From Amborella trichopoda (taxonomy: Eukaryota > Streptophyta > Magnoliopsida > Amborellales > Amborellaceae), in NCBI RefSeq assembly GCF_000471905.2, contig NW_006496077.1:398674-462673 (forward strand): a DNA stretch of 64,000 nucleotides. The letters run 5' to 3'. A program made the translations under genes and the position numbers. Every line of letters starts with the position of its first letter. Within the stretch, counting starts at the first letter, position 1. Shown here piece after piece: positions 21,500 to 32,898 of the stretch. Under the pieces are notes generated by a model. The model was given only the letters and a program-made list of their open reading frames with translations. It did no database searches and had not been told where the DNA came from.

Positions 21500-22035
21500 T
21501 TCGATTTTGGCACATATTGGATCAAAGATCTCCCCTTATTGTTTCTCAGACTTATCGCCTTGGACCTGCTTTACCTTTCTTTCAGCTTCGAGAGCATCCT
21601 TCGTAGCGAGGAGTGCCCCAAATGGGTAAGGAGGGCATTCTGGGGAAAGAAGCCTTTCATCATCCCCATCTAACTCTCTAACCATCTCAATGTGCCTCCA
21701 CTCTGCTACCCATATGGGTGTGGGTTCTTTCGAGGAGATTTGAATAGTGGCACCAAGCTTGGTAAGCGTATTAGCCTGGGAATTCAACCTTCTGGGAATG
21801 TGCCCTAAGGAAAGGTCATTGAGATTAGCCATCAAGGTCTTAGCAGTGTCATCGTAAGGCTTGAGGCTGTCTTTCTAACATCATATATCCCTTTGAGCTG
21901 CCCTATGATCAGGTCAGAATTACCAAAAATTGCTAACTGTTTAAGTTTCAAGTTTAAGGCGAATTCTAGCCCAATTATGAGGGCTTGATATTCAGCCTCA
22001 TTGTTCGAGTCGGCTTTTGTGAGGGAGATGGACAA
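21500..22035 (-). pseudogene. Archaeal-type RNase H domain of element 1
   Basis: Two adjoining frames read NNEAEYQALIIGLEFALNLK (22035 downward) and LGHIPRRLNSQANTLTKLGA (about 21800-21740). This is the extra RNase H found between RNase H and integrase in Tat elements and marks the lineage. In the family the positions in GDS and QADALAK are acidic catalytic residues. Here they read GNS and QANTLTK, so two acids are changed to asparagine and the domain would be inactive. A frame break separates the halves near 21835. Confidence 0.85.
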
Positions 22036-22049
22036 GGGAATGACACCAT

Positions 22050-22740
22050 GTTGAGGGGTAAAAAAACACTACGCTGGTACCACCTCGTTCAGACTGAAAG
22101 GCCTCATCAAAGTGCATCTTCCAATCATATACTGGCTCGACACAAAACCCTTCCTCATCGGGGAGGTCATTCGACATGGGAGATTATGTCAGTAAATGGT
22201 GTGGTACCAGAAAATCAGCCAGGGCTTGGCCCTTGATGGTTATTTACGACACATACTTGATGTTGAACTCCATTAGTAATAGTGCCCATTTTGCTAAGCG
22301 TCCTGACAGACAAGGGTGCATCATGAGGAACTTGATGGGGTCAGCTCTTGAGATAAGTTATACCTCATGATCGAGCAGATAATGGCGAAGCTTTTAGATC
22401 TCGTAGATTAGTGCCAGGCACATTTTCTCAATTGGTGGGTATTTCTTTTCAGCCCCTTGCATGCTGCGGCTGAGGTAGTATAGAGCGGTTTCTTTCCCTC
22501 CCTCATTGTTATGTGCCAGCAGCGCACCAAGCGACTCATCAAGGGCGGTCACATATAAAATGAAAGGCCTTCCTAACATGGGTTTGGAGAGTACCGAGGG
22601 GCCTAACAAATACTCTTTGATGTCATCTAAGGCTGCTAGACATGCCCCATCCCATATGAAAGGAGAGTCCTTCTTCAACAGGTGTGAAAAATGCTTACAA
22701 CATCCTGAGAGATTGGAAATGAATCTTCCAATATAAGCAA
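22050..22740 (-). pseudogene. RNase H domain of element 1
   Basis: 22394-22678 reads FILYVTALDESLGALLAH, then KETALYYLSRSMQGAEKKYP and PIEKMCLALIYEI, the standard connection/RNase H region that follows gypsy reverse transcriptase. The rest (22050-22390) continues in other frames with the bases for LISRADPIKFL-type sequence disrupted by stops. It degrades the RNA strand of RNA-DNA hybrids in the family. Confidence 0.85.
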
Positions 22741-23680
22741 GTTGTCCCTGAAGAGATCAATGTTCTAAGTGTCGTTGGAGGTGGCATTCCTCGAATTGCC
22801 TTGATCTTGATAGGCTCGATCTTCAATCCCTGATACCTGACAATGAGCCCTAAATTTCCTTACCACACACCAAAGGCGCATTTCAAGGGGTTCATTTTTA
22901 GCTGATGAAGGTCGAGCCGCTCGAACACTCGATCAATGTTCTGCATGTGAACATCCTTCGTTTTGGATTTCACCACCAAATCATCCACGTAACATTCCAC
23001 TACCTTGTGCAGCATATCTTTGAAGATGGTGATCATTGCTTGGTGGTACGTAGCACCTGCATTCTTCAATCCAAATGGCATCATTGTGTAACAGAAGACC
23101 CCTTTGAGAGTCAGGAAGGTGGTGGGCTCTTCATCCGCTGGTGCTATCCTTATCTGATTGTACCCTGAATATCCATCCATGAAGGAGAAGATTTGGCAAT
23201 GGGCTGTGGAATCAATAAGCATTTATGTGAACGGTAATGGGAAGTTGTCCTTCAGTCAAGCAGTGTTCAAGTCACAGAAATCAATGTAGACTCCATTTGT
23301 CCGTTCTTCTTTTTAACTAACACAACATTGGCGAGCCATTTTGGGCATTTGACCTCTCGAATAAAATGTGCTTCCTTGATTTTGGTTACTTCAACATCTA
23401 TCTACATTTCAATATCTGGTCGGGATCTTCTCGATTTCTGCATTACAGGTTCGAAGGATGGGACAATACCGTACCGATGTACTGTGACTTGAGGGTCGAG
23501 ATCGAGGATCTCTTGATAGTGTCAGGTGAAGACGTCTCGGTTTGCTCGTAGGAAGGCAATATAGTGCTATTTCTCATGTGGTGACATGTTAGGTGAAATA
23601 AAAGTCGGCCTCATGTCATTCTCATCGCCCAAGTTTATTTCTTTGAAATCATCAGCTGTAGCTTGTCCACCTTCTTCCCA
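22741..23680 (-). pseudogene. rt: Reverse transcriptase domain of element 1
   Basis: The best frame (22860-23222) contains FMDGYSGYNQIRIA, with the first catalytic aspartate at residue 16, then MPFGLKNAGATYHQAM and CYVDDLVVKSK, with the YVDD box intact at residues 78-81. Upstream fragments on the same strand match the fingers region (ANVVLVKKKNGQ near 23320). Stops near 23300 and frame changes around 23560 interrupt it. The motifs are those of Ty3/gypsy Tat RTs. Confidence 0.93.
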
Positions 23681-23683
23681 TTC

Positions 23684-24804
23684 CTAGGGGGCTTCTTGAA
23701 TTTCCATCTCATCTTTGGTCAGTGATCTCGGGAGTCCTTCATTGACCTTAAATATTCTGACCTCAGAGCTTGTAGATCTCCATGCTTTTAAAATCTCCAC
23801 CTCAAATTGGGCTTTGACGATGTGGAGCATGGTTGCAACTTCTACTGCTTTCCTGCTCGAGGACGGTTTGGTTTTAAGGAGAGGGAGTGCATATGGTTGA
23901 GGGAGAAAATTTTGAAGCACCTGGGTCAATTGGGAAGAGCAGTGCGAGCTTAGAGTTCTGTGATTCCATGATCATAGATACAATCACCACATCATTCTTG
24001 TTCTTGCTATCGTCATTTCTATGTACTCCTGGATCTGCCATGGGCTTGAGTGGTATGGAAGGTTGTGAGGTAGGCTTAGGCGATGATGTGTTGTTTTGGG
24101 GTACCGGCTGACTTTGTTGTGCAACCGATATGGTTTGGAGAGGTTGTGTAGATTGGGAAGGTAAATGTTGCACCATCGGACTTGGTGCTGACTGGCCAAG
24201 TCATGCAGTCAAGTCTGGTGCAGCCGGGTTAAAATGGGCGATAGGAGTAGGTATTGGTGAAATAGAGGTTGATGGAGGTTGAGGGTTTGGAGATGGTTGG
24301 GTGTATGAAACGAATGGTGGTCTCAGGTATCCAATGAGTGATCGGCTGATCGGTATGTTATGGTATGTGACAAGTGGCTGACCAGGGTACTTTAAGAGTC
24401 TCAGTTGTTGAGGTTTCTATACAAGTGGCTATAACTTCTTGCTTGACCTTAGACTGATTGGGTCAGTGTTGACCACTACTTTAGAGATCTGCACCATGTG
24501 GCATGCTTCATGAGAAGCTCTGCCCTCTTGATCCTTTCAGTCGTTGCTCGAAGTCGGGCTCAAGAGACCATTGGGCTCCCTTCGCCTTGGGATTCCTGTA
24601 TTGATTGAGGAGCTCTTCAATAATGGGAGGAGGCTTTGTATTGACTCTAGATTCTAAGGTGTCGGCGACTGTCAGGAACCTAGCTTCTTGGGCCACCATC
24701 TTCTTCAGCTGTTTTAGATGCCACCTGCTAATGTTACAACTTTTCAGCTCTTTATCAAGAGCCTCAAATTCTGAGACTTTGAGAGTCGAGCCTACAAAAG
24801 GCAT
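23684..24804 (-). pseudogene. Linker region between gag and RT, element 1
   Basis: Three frame pieces are seen. 24508-24804 carries NISRWHLKQLKKMVAQEA and KPPPIIEELLNQYRNP. 23874-24199 is Pro/Ser/Gln-rich. 23684-23929 carries EVRIFKVNEGLPRSL just ahead of the RT N-terminus. No D-T/S-G or GGSAVN-type aspartic protease motif is visible, unlike element 2, so the protease was deleted or lies in an unreadable frame. The first piece looks like a folded domain of unknown role. Confidence 0.55.
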
Positions 24805-26570
24805 GTTAGCAGAAGATGAAGAAGGGTTAGAATAGTTGGGGATAGAAGATGGGGAGAGCTTTTAAGGTTGTCACTCAGATTGGACCGATCCGGGTAGCTT
24901 TTAGCATCATCATTGGAATTGGACATGTGCAGGGAATATTTTAGGTCTTCACCCTGCTTGGACTGTTGGAGGGTGCTTTTAATGTTGTCACCCTCATTGG
25001 ACGTGTTGAGAACCTGAGGAGAGGAAGGCTCAGGAATGCCCTCTTGGCTGGCTTGCGGATCCTGGTCAGTGAAAGTGACTGACTTAGGAAAGAAATCCTG
25101 CATGGCTGGCAATGGAAGAAGGGGCTTGAGGAATTCAACCTCAGTATGAGGTTGAGAGAGTTTCCTGTTTCGACGAGCGGCCCTTGGTGCTTGTTTCCTT
25201 TTACCATTTTTATGAACGGGCGCAGGCTGGCCATGTTCACGAAGCTTAGAGGCTTGCCTTGCTTGGCAAACAACCTCCCTCTTCCTAGACTTCATTCTGT
25301 TTCACCTTGATAGACTTGCCGTGCCTCGGAAATGGAGGGTTCGTCAGGATCAAAAGGCTTGGGTGGTACACCCTCACATGAGGTCTATGCCTGAGCTATT
25401 TCTTGTGTTGGTATCCCGATGGATCAAACATCATCCCCTGGAACAGCATTAATGACATGTCCTCCTTGAACTTTCTCTGTTTCTATAGCTTGAAAGTTGA
25501 AGCACACCTCTAAATCGTGACCTTGTATTTGGTGATACAGGCACCAGAGGTTTTCAGTCCCATGAGCAAGGTGCCTAGGTTGTCTTGATGTCTTTGGTGC
25601 GATGATCCCAATTTGAAGCATCATACAAAATAGCGTCGGAAGAAGGTCTGGTGGTCACTCATCTAGATGACACACTTGCTTGTCTTCTTCTTGAATGTGA
25701 GATGCCTCAACTTCCTTGAATGCCTTCTTGAGACTTTCGAGCTGTATCGATTCCTTTTGGATTAAAGCCTGGATATGATCCTTGAGAGTGAAGCAATCCT
25801 AAATAGGGTGCCCTAACACTCTATGATAGGTTCAATAATTATTGTGGGTGATGAAATCAACATCATCTTTTTGCTTTTTCATCTCAGGCAAAACAATAAT
25901 TTGTTGCTCTATCAACATTTGGAGTGAGGTTGGGACCCACTCCCTATCGAAGCTATATACTTTTTTTTTCCTTTGACCAATAGTCCTTTCCGTAGAGGTT
26001 TTGTGTTAGAGGCACCTTATTGTAGGATTGGGCTTTCTGCTGGCTTGCTTGAGGTTTCCCCTGGGCATTTGTAGGCTTCACCCCTTTGGTGAAATCCAAA
26101 GTTTGAGGTGAAGCCTTCTTGGGGCCCGATACAGAGACAACAACACTGATCATTCCTTTTTGTTGATTGCCACAAGAATTGGGACGACCATTACCAGCAC
26201 TTTGATTGTTTTCCCTTTCGGGTAATTAGGGGGAAATGGGAGCTTATCAATATAGGATGGATAGGGATTCCGATACAAGGAGGTGTCTTAAACACTAGAG
26301 ATCTATCTGGTCTGCAAGCTATGGGTGACCATGGCATCGATGTCGGCCTATGAGATCTTCTGAGAGGAGGAATGGTCATGCAAAGGAGGTGACTGCCTTA
26401 GGACAAGATCGGCTGGATGAGGAGAATTGGCTTCCTGGAGAGATGAGATCCCAAGGAGTCGGGTACCTTCCATCCGCTCGATCTTCTCCATCATGCTGTG
26501 CATCATGCCCTCAAACCGATTCATATGGACTTCTTGATCATCATTGGGCTCCTCAATGACCATCACGTTG
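24805..26570 (-). pseudogene. gag: Gag C-terminal part of element 1
   Basis: Right to left: 26570-26348 reads DDQEVHMNRFEGMMHSMMEK, related to the gag N-terminal motif of the pol-less element. Near 26250 YPSYIDKLPFPPNYPKGK corresponds to FIDRIPF of that element. Next comes a Pro/Gln-rich stretch (26153-25953) and a Cys-His knuckle near 25790-25840 whose first cysteine codon is a stop, followed by LESLKKAFKEVEASH. A second CX2HX4HX4C motif, WCLYHQIQGHDLEVCFNFQ, lies near 25540. A Lys/Arg-rich tail follows (25295-24950). The capsid core with a WYARLPP-type motif is missing between about 26210 and 26150. Multiple stops make it a pseudogene. Confidence 0.75.
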
Positions 26571-28187
26571 ATCCTTTTTTCAGGGAAATTGATCTCTTGG
26601 GTAGCCGGGGTCTAGCGTACTTGCCAGACTGGGTGCGACAGATCAGTCAGTAGGGGTTTCGCATGCCCCTACTGAGCTCGAGATTTGTACGCTGATTGGG
26701 TCAAGACCAGTTTGTGATGGTCTTGGGACCGTAAGGGCTGCAATTGGGTCATCTCCTACGACATTGACAACCATACAGAATTTCGGCTCTTTTACCTTAG
26801 GTTCTGCTATGACCTATAGTGGGTAAAAGGGTTTCTTGGCCAACGGATCAGTAGGCTTGTTTGTCTCGAGTGTCTTGGTTTCTTCTCTCGGCACTATTTG
26901 CACGCCTCAGTCATGTTTGGCTCTCAGGCTCTGGTGTACTTTCCTTCAGAATCGAGACCGGGACTGTGATTGTGAATGGTCCACCTTTTTCAAACATGGT
27001 AGAGTCATCTCCATGAGGTGCAGCAAGGGATGCGGGCCAGAAATATGAGTTAGTTCAGACTGCTGCCTTGGCTTGGGGAGAGACGGGGAATGGAAGAGTA
27101 CATCACCCAAGGAAGCCTTGCCTCGAGCGCTTTTGTGAGCTCCAAAGGTAGGGCCAGTCTGAAGAGGGTATTTCAAGAGGGTAAAGGCCTTTGAGTACCA
27201 AGACTTGAGCGCTTCGTCCGGAGGAGCAGGGACGGACTGGGGAGGAGTAGCTACCACTGAGCTTTCCGTCGAGAGCTTGGAGTCGTCAGTGGGGGTGGCA
27301 TGTGTGTGCCACCTGCATAAGGGTTTTGGGTGACTTGAGTGTCAACCCAGGCTCGAGCAATAGATTGGGCCTTAAGAGGTGAGGATTGCGAGCATGTGTT
27401 TCTGAGGAATGACCTTGTGACCACCCCGTACAGAATGAGCAGGCATGTGCTGGGAGGGATAACGAGGGGGTCATCTCTCGTGTACTAGGCTAAGCGAAAC
27501 CAGAGGGCTGCCTCGAGTAGTGCGATATGTATGGGAAAGGAACACAGGTCTAGGTCTAAGAAGGCCCTAGCTCGGATAGCGGTTCAAGGAAGATTGAGGG
27601 TTTCCCATAGGTGTAGCATAAGTGGATGGGCCACGAGGTCTGATGCGTGTGTGGGAAGTGGCGGCCTTAGGGTCTCCTCCTCAACGTATCGAACCTTTTG
27701 CTACAGGGGCCCGATATGATAGAAAGTGGGGGGTGGCCTTATGGTGACCCACAGGAGCACTGGCAGCTGGACTACCATGTGCAGGAATGGAAGGGACGAC
27801 CTTCTGGCTGCCTAGATCAGTGGGATTGACAAGTGATTTTCCGATAGCAGGGTGCATGTGGTGTGCGGTGGCAAGTGCACCACCCATGTAGGGTGCATTG
27901 GTGGAGGGTCCACTAAGGCGATGAGATGGGGAGTGAGGGACTTTTAGGTCCCTCCTCGTACCAATCTAGGTCAGGACCTAGGAGCATGACACAGGGTCGA
28001 TGCTCAAGAGAAAAGTTGGAAACGAGCTTCGTGGAACTTGTTCTCGAAGCAGATTCAAATGTACGGAGATCAGCAAATCTCCGACTCAGATGACGGTGTT
28101 GAGCAACCCTGAATACATATTCGTGTAAGTACCTAGGAAACAGAAGAAAGGAAAGCCAAATAAGGAGGATCCGACTATGGGGTAGCG
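26571..28187 (-). pseudogene. Leader and Gag N-terminal part of element 1
   Basis: From the PBS leftward, 27900-28187 is a leader whose complement matches 10375-10640. Fragments such as DEALKSWYSKAFTLLKYPL (27257 downward) resemble a WYSK-bearing fragment in element 2 near 37790. Short frames (27681-27887, 27286-27474) are interrupted. The overall frame cannot be rebuilt. Confidence 0.5.
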
Positions 28188-28207
28188 TGTCCCCAATAGA
28201 GTCGCCA
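28188..28207 (-). other. Primer binding site of element 1
   Basis: The minus strand reads TGGCGACTCTATTGGGGACA, three bases from the end of LTR L2 (tggttaggtg on the plus strand at 28211). This fixes element 1 as minus-oriented and L2 as its 5' LTR. Confidence 0.85.
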
Positions 28208-28210
28208 AGC

Positions 28211-30294
28211 TGGTTAGGTGCCTTGCTCTCGTTCGTTCGGGTTGGGATGACCTAGTGGCATGGCTCTAGGTTTGAGATGGACTTGGTGAAGTCGAGGGTC
28301 CTGGTTTCCCTACGGGCGGGGAGGCGGAAATCCTCTCTCAAACAATCGTGGAGGTTCGGCACATCACACACTCGTAGGCCCTCACACTAGCGGATAAAAG
28401 TCCGACAATGAGAGAGATTTTTTTACGACTGGAGTGAGAACACCCTAGCGCCACTTTGGGGGTACGGGGACACGCCTAGGCGGATGGTCCTCTTAGAGCA
28501 ATTATGTAGCCCTCCCACTGTTCGTCAGTGCAGTTTGGATGGGAGCCCTCTTTAAGCTTACAATCTCTATTCTCTCATCCTCTCTATGCTTATGGGACGG
28601 GATCCGGGTGTCCCTCTTTCTTGGTCCCCCCTTGTGGAGGGGATCTACTGGCCACCAAAGGGGATGTAAAGAAACGCAAGAGACGAGATTCGTGAGTTTG
28701 CTCGTGGCCATAGGTTCGGGGATGGACACGGGCTGTCGTGTGGACGAGGGTCACACACGTGGAGTTGAGAGCGAGAGAGAGAGAGAGAGAGAAGAAACAA
28801 CTCGGCTTAGGAAAGGTGGGGAAACCCATGCGACTGGGGTGCCCAAGAAGCCGAGCACTCAAGGCTATCCCCTTTCTCTCCAAAATTCTCTCTCTCCCTC
28901 TCCTCTCCCTCAGGGGCTCACAAAGAAAGGAAAACTAACAAAGAGAATCCAACCTTGATTCTTCCTAGCCTTCAGGGGTAAGATTATGGAGTCCCTTCAA
29001 AAGAGAAGCATACAAAAAGGAAGGTCCAAAAAGGTCCTCGTTACAAGTGAGTTGAGATTGCTTATATAGAGGATTCACCAAACAGGGGCGAACTCTCAAA
29101 ATTCAAGCTTAACAATTAAAAAAATTCAAAACAAATCCCAAAATTAGGTGTAAATGACCAAAGTGTCATTTGGTCGAAAGACGAGACTGTCCTTGCATGC
29201 AGGTTGCTCCACCATGAGAAGACCTTGGAAGTGAGTTCTATAACCTGTGGCAACTGTTCGATAGTTTCAGTAGCATATCTTCGTTCTTCTCTTGATTGTG
29301 AGCATTTTGTTGCCCTCAAATCATGTTGTAGTGGCCTTTTTCCTCGGCGTGAAAGTTCGGCAATTTTTATGAACGTTGTTTGCTAATTCATCTTCAAACT
29401 GTGTCATTTTGGCTCCTGGATCTGCTTGCAAGTCAAAGAGGAGGCTGTTGCAGTCATTTTGCACAAAGTTTGGACTGATTTGGTGTGGATTTACCCTTTT
29501 GTCTAATTTTGGAGGTTGCCGGAGAAGGGGATTCCGGTAGCCAGCTGGATTTTCTTCTTTGGTGACCTAAGGACTTGCATTCATTGCACCACGGATTGAA
29601 TGCAGAAGTTTTACTAAAATGTCGCTATTTGTGAGAGGATTCTGCTAAACTCCTCCTCTCATTAATCCATGGCTTGGATGTTGAGCTATGCCTCACTGAA
29701 TCCGGAGCTTGTTGAACAATGTTTCTTCCTTGGTTTCTCCTGCTACCTCCCTTCTCAAAGCAATAGGGGTTCTTGGTCATGCCACAACGTGCCCCATTGG
29801 TCGAAATGATGGGGCTGGCATGATCTGGAGCATGTTAACGATTGAGCTCTGTCTAGTGTTAGAGTAAGGCGTTGTGGGTTGACGAAGTTATTGTCAGAAA
29901 ACATCGTAGCAGTCCCCATTTCTGAGACTGGTTCGGTGAAGCCACACCGCGCAATGGTAAAACCCGTAAGTTGCGAGGCCCCATGAGCTTAACCCCTCTA
30001 GGGAGGACCGATTGAGCCAAAATTTGGTGCTTGGGGTTTTTTGAACTTCTGAGCACAATGGCGGTGGCCTAGTCTTCTATTGCAGCTGCTAGCATAAGGC
30101 TATAGTAAAGGGTCCCTCTTTATTTTCGGCACAATCTTGGCCTGTGGGTGTTTTGTGAACTCGTGAGACCAGACTGTCGCCGGCTCTCTCCTTATTCACA
30201 TAGGCTCATAGAAGACGTACAACAACTGGCTCTGTCGGATGTTGTGCTTTGAGAGAAGCGAGAAGTGCAACATTCAGAAAATTTAACGTCGTAA
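28211..30294 (-). mobile_element. LTR L2, minus orientation
   Basis: The left end tggttaggtgcctt is next to a PBS. A minus TATA box (cttatataga, 29061-29070) and the ttgagagaagcgagaag block near its right end match L1's architecture. It lacks the long minisatellite-bearing U5 of L1 and is about 2.1 kb long; only a short (ga)n run at 28766-28792 remains. The right end is estimated from a tcccct run that would be the polypurine tract. It serves elements 1 and 2 at the same time, as in a tandem formed by recombination between LTRs. Confidence 0.75.
29061..29070 (-). promoter_or_regulatory. TATA box of LTR L2
   Basis: cttatataga on the plus strand is TCTATATAAG on the minus strand. It is conserved in L3 at 39389-39398, with the following ggattcaccaaac also conserved. 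Confidence 0.6.
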
Positions 30295-31014
30295 CTCCCC
30301 TGACGAATCCTCACCAAGATGTGTTTATTGTCTCAATTTTGTTTTTTTGATGATCAGCACAACACAATCCTCTAGGGGTAGACCTTGCTGAGATTTCCCT
30401 CGACCGGGGGGGAACCAAAGTGGTTTATAGTGGTCTGGTGCCGTATTGAGGGGCTTTCTCTAGGTCCCGCCAGAATCCTTTTTGTTTGGGGGGGAGAGGT
30501 CACGTTGATATTCTACTATCGACGGGCTTACTACTTCTCAACGAGAACTCCCGATTTTCCAGTCAGTGGGGGCCCTTCTTGAGAGATTATCCCATTCTGA
30601 CAGGGGAGATCCTGACATTCCAGTTGGTGGGGGCCCTTCTTGTGAGCTTTATCCCTATCCGAATAGAAACGTCAGGAGCAAACAAGGTACCACTTGGCTT
30701 ACGTCCCACAAGTCCAGTTCAGGGTCTCCCAAATTACCTAGACATGAAAGGAGGATGGCCTTCGAGGTGATCCCATTTTAGGGGACTTCACCTTGGATAC
30801 TTGAAGACTGGTGGAGGAAGAAAAGACAGGCAATTTACCTCTTTGGCTTACGTCGTACAGGTCTGGTTGGGAGTCTCTCGAATTACCCAGACTCAATAGA
30901 AGGATGGCCTCTGAAGCGGTCCCATTTTAGGGGACTTCACCTTAGCTGCAAGAGTTTTATAAAAGAGAAGAGGAACAAAAGATATATATATATATTTTTT
31001 TGATGTGACCCACG

Positions 31015-31590
31015 ATAAAAGGGTGGCATCGGGGCACTAAGGCTCTAGTGCCGAAAATAAGAAGGTGGCACTAAGGCTCGTGATAAAACGGTGGCACCGG
31101 AGCACTAAGGCTCTAGTGTCGAAAATAAGAAGGCGACACTAAGGCCAGGGATAAAAGGGTGGCACTGGGGAACTAAGGCTCCAGTGCTTAATATAAGAAG
31201 GCGGCACTAAGTTTCGGGATAAAAGAGTAGCACCAAGGCACCAAGGCTTCCATGCCGAAAATAAGAAGGTGGCACTAAGGCCCGTGTAAAAAAAAGGGGG
31301 CACTGGGGTTGAAAATGTTTTGGAGGCACTGGGGCTAGAAGGTCTTTTTTTTTGTGGAAGGCATTGGGGTCGAAATTTTTTTTTATTTTAAGGCATTAGG
31401 GTCGAGAGTTTTTTTTTTGGTATGACGCGGGGCCAGAATTAATTATTTTTTTTTGGAAGGCATTTGGATGGAAGTTTTTTGGGAGGCAATGGGGCCAAAT
31501 GTTTTTTGGGAGGCACTGGGGCAAGAAGTTTCTTTTTTTTTGAAGGTGCTGGCACTGAAAGATATTTTGGAGGCATTAAGGCTGGAATGA
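31015..31590 (+). repeat. Minisatellite of aggctctagtgccgaaaataag type
   Basis: Units contain ataaaagggtggca, gcactaaggct and gccgaaaataagaagg, with four clear copies at 31015-31290. They grade into shorter units (ttttggaggcactgggg) with T-runs up to 31590. Confidence 0.8.
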
Positions 31591-32224
31591 GGATGTTTGG
31601 CCTGAAGACCGGAAGAAGAAGGCTTGGTCCAGACGTCCTTTACGAGTTTTTACCAAGACCGAGGGGACATGGTGCCAGTAGAGTAGTTTTCACCATATGC
31701 TTTATTGGGGCGCTTTTACCCGTGACTTCAAGGTCATGTCCACCCATTGATTCCCGCTCATACTCAGAGCGCCCTTTGCAGGTTTTTTCCATTCCCAGAT
31801 TTTTCTCAAGAATCTTTTACTCATGGGTGGCCATGCCCGCCTGTCAATTTTACTCATGGTGCCCTTTACGGGTTTTCACCATGCCCTTGTTTTTTTTTTT
31901 TGCCAATTTTACCCATAGCCTTTTTCGGCCTTGTCTTTTTACTTTTACTCACGATGGTTGTCATCGCGCTCAGCTTCTTTTTTTTTTTTGAGGGGGAGAG
32001 AGGTCACCAGTGTAGTGAACCTTGAGGGAGGAGTCTTGAGAGTCTTGAGGGTGTGGCCCTTCCTCCGATTGATTGCAGTGGCAGATGGCTGAGGCAAGGG
32101 GTCTTTTCCCCTTCTTGGGGTGTTGCCGTGAAGAGTGGCTTCATTGTGACCCACACGATTTGTGCCAACACGGGGTCGATGATGGTGGTGTCTGCGTGAG
32201 GTGTTGGATGGTGCCCGCGTTGGT

Positions 32225-32450
32225 GTGGAGTGATCGAGGGGTGTGTGGAATGAAGACGGTACCCGCGAGGGGTGGAATGAAGATGGTACCTGTGGGGGGT
32301 GAAATGCAGAAGGCACCCACAGGGGGTGGAGTAAAGATGGCACCCACGGGGGGGGAAGTGAAGACGGCACCCGCGGAGGGTGGAGTGACGATGGTACCCA
32401 CAGGGGATGGAATGAAGAAGGCACCCGTAGGGGGTGGAATGATGTGTTGC
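32225..32450 (+). repeat. 27-28 bp minisatellite
   Basis: About eight units of the type ggggtggaatgaagatggta then cccgcg or variants lie head to tail. On both strands they read as degenerate peptides (GGVKMAPTGGEVKTAPAEGG on plus), which explains the open frames here. Confidence 0.9.
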
Positions 32451-32764
32451 CTCAAAGAACGCATGCTTAGTGAGGTAACTCTCGGCTGATGACGCACTTG
32501 CATGCTGGGACTAGGTTAGACAGAGAGTGTCATGTGGGTGACGATGCCTCAGCGTAAGATCGTCTTGAGTGATCTACCGGGTACGCCAAGCTAGCAGTAG
32601 GATGACGCAAGATTTTACTGTGACTCTTCGTGAGTAGCGCTTGATAGGTGAGGCATGAGAAGGCTTAAATGTTGCGGTCAATGAGGTGTCGTTGTGGTGC
32701 CACATGGCCGAGCAGCTGGGTGGCATGCTGCTCAGGAAGCAGCAAGCTTTGAGGAGTCTAGGCC

Positions 32765-32777
32765 CTTTAAAAGGGGG
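32765..32777 (+). promoter_or_regulatory. TATA-like site upstream of the coiled-coil ORF, element 2
   Basis: ctttaaaagggggctagc occupies the place that ctatataaggggg occupies in the 15461-17497 spacer. The first ATG of a partly open frame follows at 32899. Confidence 0.35.
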
Positions 32778-32898
32778 CTAGCTAGGAGAGCGTGAGGGCA
32801 TCTTTTTCCTCTTTTTGACGAAGTCTCTTTTGTTGATGGTCCTTTGTGTGGAGGCAGAGCGAAAAATTAATTTTCTTTGAAGAATTTGACGGGTGAGC

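Larger units (their letters stand above)
17490..28207 (-). mobile_element. Element 1: decayed autonomous-type Tat retrotransposon
   Basis: Read on the minus strand: PBS at 28188-28207, leader and gag (about 28187-24805), a linker, RT, RNase H, archaeal RNase H and integrase ending at 20260, then a short spacer and a truncated LTR (L6). LTR L2 on its right carries the U5 end next to the PBS. L6 on the left resembles L1 more than L2, so L2 and L6 may not be an original pair. No protease is recognisable. Confidence 0.75.
30295..32760 (-). mobile_element. 3' spacer of element 2
   Basis: Noncoding and repeat-rich. A two-copy repeat of about 150 bp lies at 30685-30955 (ggcttacgtc ... cccattttaggggacttcacctt). 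A 50-70 bp family (aggctctagtgccgaaaataag) spans 31015-31290 and decays to 31590. 31670-31960 is the ttttactcatg/accatgccc segment shared with 16540-16700. A 27-28 bp array is at 32225-32450. Confidence 0.6.

Noticed and set aside
28502..28958. Possible host gene fragments inside LTR L2
   Set aside because: The same frames do not persist in L3 (38877-39300), and the region is clearly LTR.
31464..31991. 175-codon plus-strand frame
   Set aside because: Falls in spacer repeats and T-runs (Phe strings); no conservation in the related spacers at 16540 or 58600.
31945..32503. Overlapping 120-160 codon frames on both strands
   Set aside because: They are translations of a 27-28 bp minisatellite; Pro/Ser-rich on minus and Gly/Met-rich on plus.
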